Assembly: GCA_017548125.1 (NCBI GenBank)
Contig: JAFYNK010000007.1
Location: 88,940-152,939 of the forward strand
Source: Bacteroidales bacterium
Lineage (GTDB): Bacteria; Bacteroidota; Bacteroidia; Bacteroidales; F082
DNA length: 64,000 bases
Reading direction: 5' to 3'
Part shown: one piece after another, positions 61,908 through 64,000 of the stretch
How the letters are laid out: every line of letters begins with the position of its first letter
How positions within the stretch are numbered: position 1 is the first letter of the stretch
The notes under the pieces: generated by a model
Told to the model about the DNA's origin: nothing
What the model saw: the letters and a program-made list of their open reading frames with translations, nothing else
Databases searched by the model: none
Program-made: the position numbers and the translations under genes

Positions 61908-63311
61908 ATGGAAATAAAATTTATCGGAGCAGCGAGAGAGGTTACGGGAAGTAAGCATCTCATCACAACAAAACATGGAAAGAAGATTCTCCTCGATTGT
62001 GGTATGTTTCAAGGTAAAGGTCTTGAGACAGACGCATTGAATAGAAACACTATGGTTGATCCGGCTGAGATAGACCATATCATTTTGACTCATGCTCATG
62101 TTGACCATTCAGGATTGATACCTTATTTCTATAAGAGAGGATTCCGCGGTTCGGTGATATGTACCGCTGCGACACGTAACCTGTGTTCTATCATGTTGCC
62201 CGACAGCGGCTTCATCCAGGAAAACGATACGATATGGTTCAACAAGAAAAGAGCGCGCCAAGGACTGAAGCCCGTTGATCCTATTTATACAGAGAAAGAA
62301 GCTCGCGAATGTCTGGAGCTTTTCATCAGCGTGCCTCTCAACCGTCAGTTCCATATCGACAATAATATAAAGGTGAAATTCACCAACACTGGACACCTCT
62401 TGGGCAGTGCGGCTGCGACAATAGAAATTGACGAGTTCGGTGAGATGACTCGCATCGGCTATACTGGCGACATAGGACGTAACAACAACTATCTGCTTCG
62501 TGCGCCAGACGCCTTTCCTCAATGTGATTACCTTATCGTGGAAAGCACCTACGGCGACAGACTGCATCAGAACAAGCAGTTCTCGGAAGATGAGCTGTTG
62601 AGAATCATCAAGCATACATGCGTAGAGAAAAAAGGAAAACTCATCATACCTTCATTTGCAATAGGAAGAACTCAGGAGATAGTTTATATCCTTAATAATT
62701 TCTATAACGAGAAGAAACTGCCGTTCATTCCTATTTATGTGGATAGCCCTTTGGCTGTCAATGCGACGGAAATATTCCGCCTTCACCTTGACCTTTTCAA
62801 TAAGAATGTGGCTGAAGTCCTCGAATATGACGACGACCCATTCGGCTTTGGAACATTGAAATATATTACAAACGTGAACCATTCCAAGGCGCTGAATAGG
62901 AGAGAGGAGCCATGTATCATCATCTCGGCTTCGGGCATGATGGAAGCCGGCAGAGTGAAACATCATATCGCCAATAATATCGAAAATCCTAAAAACACGA
63001 TACTCGCTATCGGATATTGCGCTCCAACGACACTCGGCGCCCGTATCTTGAACGGAGAGAGTGAGGTCTCCATTTTTGGCATGCCTCATGCCGTCAAGGC
63101 AGAAGTCTTCAGCATAGACGCCTTCAGCGGTCATGCCGACTACAAAGAGATGGAAGAATATCTGCGCTGTCAGAATCCAGAGAAAGTGAAGAAAGTGTTC
63201 ATCGTTCATGGCGACTACAAAGTGCAGCTCCCATACAGCGAAGTGCTTAAGAAAGCAGGATTTAAGGATATAGTAATACCAGAACCAGGAGAGACATTTG
63301 AACTTAAATAA
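61908..63311 (+). CDS. MBL-fold hydrolase with beta-CASP and RNA-specificity domains
   Basis: 467 residues, cytoplasmic. Metal motif THAHVDHSG, later GHLLGSAAA, TGDIGR, the beta-CASP insertion (GRTQEIVYIL region), and C-terminal FSGHADYKEMEEYL with VHGDYKVQL. This is the architecture of CPSF73/RNase J-like proteins called MBL-fold RNA-specificity-domain proteins; a nuclease acting on RNA is the usual view but not always tested in bacteria. The next gene starts two bases after its stop. Confidence 0.93.
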   Translation: MEIKFIGAAREVTGSKHLITTKHGKKILLDCGMFQGKGLETDALNRNTMVDPAEIDHIILTHAHVDHSGLIPYFYKRGFRGSVICTAATRNLCSIMLPDSGFIQENDTIWFNKKRARQGLKPVDPIYTEKEARECLELFISVPLNRQFHIDNNIKVKFTNTGHLLGSAAATIEIDEFGEMTRIGYTGDIGRNNNYLLRAPDAFPQCDYLIVESTYGDRLHQNKQFSEDELLRIIKHTCVEKKGKLIIPSFAIGRTQEIVYILNNFYNEKKLPFIPIYVDSPLAVNATEIFRLHLDLFNKNVAEVLEYDDDPFGFGTLKYITNVNHSKALNRREEPCIIISASGMMEAGRVKHHIANNIENPKNTILAIGYCAPTTLGARILNGESEVSIFGMPHAVKAEVFSIDAFSGHADYKEMEEYLRCQNPEKVKKVFIVHGDYKVQLPYSEVLKKAGFKDIVIPEPGETFELK

Positions 63312-63313
63312 AG

Positions 63314-63796
63314 ATGATTAATATGAGAAAAATAGCAATAACGGTATTGTTGACAATCGTAATGTCGTGTGTAGGCTATGCACAAAATAAAGTCATAGTA
63401 TCTAAAAAAGATTTTAAGCTTTTGGTCTTGAATCCCGACAACGACACTATATGCAGCTTTAATTGTGCAATAGGATTAAATACGGGTGACAAACAATGTT
63501 CGGGCGATATGAGAACTCCAGAAGGAACTTTTGCCATTTCGTCTATAGAAAATTCCAAACACTGGACCCATGATTTTAATGATGGTTATGGCCAGAGAGC
63601 AGGAGCATACGGACCATATTTTATAAGGTTAAAAACACCTAAGTGGAAAGGAATAGGAATCCATGGTACATGCTTCCCTGAATCAATTGGCACGAGAAGT
63701 TCTGAAGGATGTGTTAGATTAAGAGATGAAGATGTTGTCGAGTTGATAAAATATATTGAAGTCGGCACTATGGTTCATATTGAAAGCGACAAATAA
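63314..63796 (+). CDS. secreted L,D-transpeptidase (YkuD)-like protein
   Basis: 160 residues from 63314; an ATG at 63323 gives a cleaner signal peptide (MRKIAITVLLTIVMSCVGYAQ). The YkuD motif is present: GIHGTC, then a Ser- and Gly-rich loop, then SSEGCVRLRDEDV with catalytic Cys. Such enzymes make 3-3 peptidoglycan cross-links or attach proteins to the wall. The size is that of the catalytic domain alone. Confidence 0.9.
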   Translation: MINMRKIAITVLLTIVMSCVGYAQNKVIVSKKDFKLLVLNPDNDTICSFNCAIGLNTGDKQCSGDMRTPEGTFAISSIENSKHWTHDFNDGYGQRAGAYGPYFIRLKTPKWKGIGIHGTCFPESIGTRSSEGCVRLRDEDVVELIKYIEVGTMVHIESDK

Positions 63797-64000
63797 AACA
63801 CATAGAACAATCCCTGTAGAGACATATCATACGACACAATGAAAAATGAACAATATGTCGTTGATGCGTATTTTGAGTTAAGAATTAGAAGTTAGGATTT
63901 GAGGAGTTTTTCAGAAGTTCCGAAGGAACGGTAGTTCCCAGGCAGGTGATGAAGCACGTAGTGCGGAATCCCTGCAAAGAAGATTTGCCAAATTAATCAA
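63797..64000. other. gene-free right end with repeat-like elements
   Basis: No convincing gene (one 18-codon frame at 63839 only). AATCCCTGTAGAGA at 63809-63822 recurs with two changes at 63967-63980. GTTCCGAAGGAAC at 63919-63931 is palindromic and is followed by another GTTCC; GCACGTAGTGC at about 63955-63965 is nearly so. GAGTTAAG-type 8-base steps occur at 63876-63905. These suggest a dispersed non-coding repeat. Confidence 0.5.

Overview
The window is a piece of a Bacteroidota chromosome, most likely order Bacteroidales. The evidence is internal: outer-membrane proteins of Bacteroidota-only families (DUF6029, Omp28-like, DUF5723), giant C25 (gingipain-type) proteases ending in type IX secretion (T9SS) sorting domains, a sufBCDSE Fe-S operon, a protein with a PID-CTERM-like tail, and about twenty matches to the Bacteroidota promoter -7 box TAnnTTTG placed just upstream of genes. 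Shine-Dalgarno sequences are nearly absent. I see no prophage, transposon, CRISPR array, rRNA or replication origin. No gene-free stretch exceeds about 300 bases.

Layout. 1-11.3 kb: a partial HdeD-type membrane protein, a polysaccharide-deacetylase-like protein overlapping a GNAT/FemAB-like protein, a Na+-dependent transporter, a ComEA-like HhH protein, Mfd, then on the minus strand a P-loop/dCMP-deaminase fusion, a LOG-family protein and an M20 amidohydrolase. 11.4-24.9 kb: mannose-6-phosphate isomerase, a periplasmic redox/outer-membrane operon (TlpA-like, DUF6029 barrel, Omp28-like lipoprotein), a VWA-like membrane protein, SlyD, a small barrel, a secreted transglutaminase-like protein, DUF2851, and a GT39 glycosyltransferase with a membrane partner. 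25-30.8 kb: the SUF operon plus a DUF59 assembly factor. 30.8-41.3 kb, mostly minus strand: choline-kinase-like protein, tRNA-Ala, a lipoprotein with a PID-CTERM-like small protein, then a long co-directional block (Pit phosphate transporter, lipoprotein, small secreted protein, porin, CD0519/CD1768-type membrane protein, small dicluster ferredoxin), a HAD phosphatase, a rhomboid protease and PurE. 41.5-63.8 kb, plus strand: threonylcarbamoyl-AMP synthase, a CtpA-type protease, then an 18-kb surface-proteolysis island of four C25 proteases with a lipoprotein and a DUF5723 barrel inserted between the third and fourth, followed by an MBL/beta-CASP hydrolase and an L,D-transpeptidase-like protein.

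The genes suggest an anaerobic or microaerophilic, proteolytic, protein-secreting bacterium. The C25 island would export proteases through a T9SS encoded elsewhere. Three of the four C25 genes are clear paralogues that keep the catalytic His/Cys and the sorting tail but differ beside the active site, which looks like a family diversifying in substrate range. The most unusual non-genic signal is a scattered family of degenerate 7-8 nt tandem repeats, each locus with its own unit, often in inverted pairs. They sit almost always between genes, but one lies in frame inside the amidohydrolase gene.
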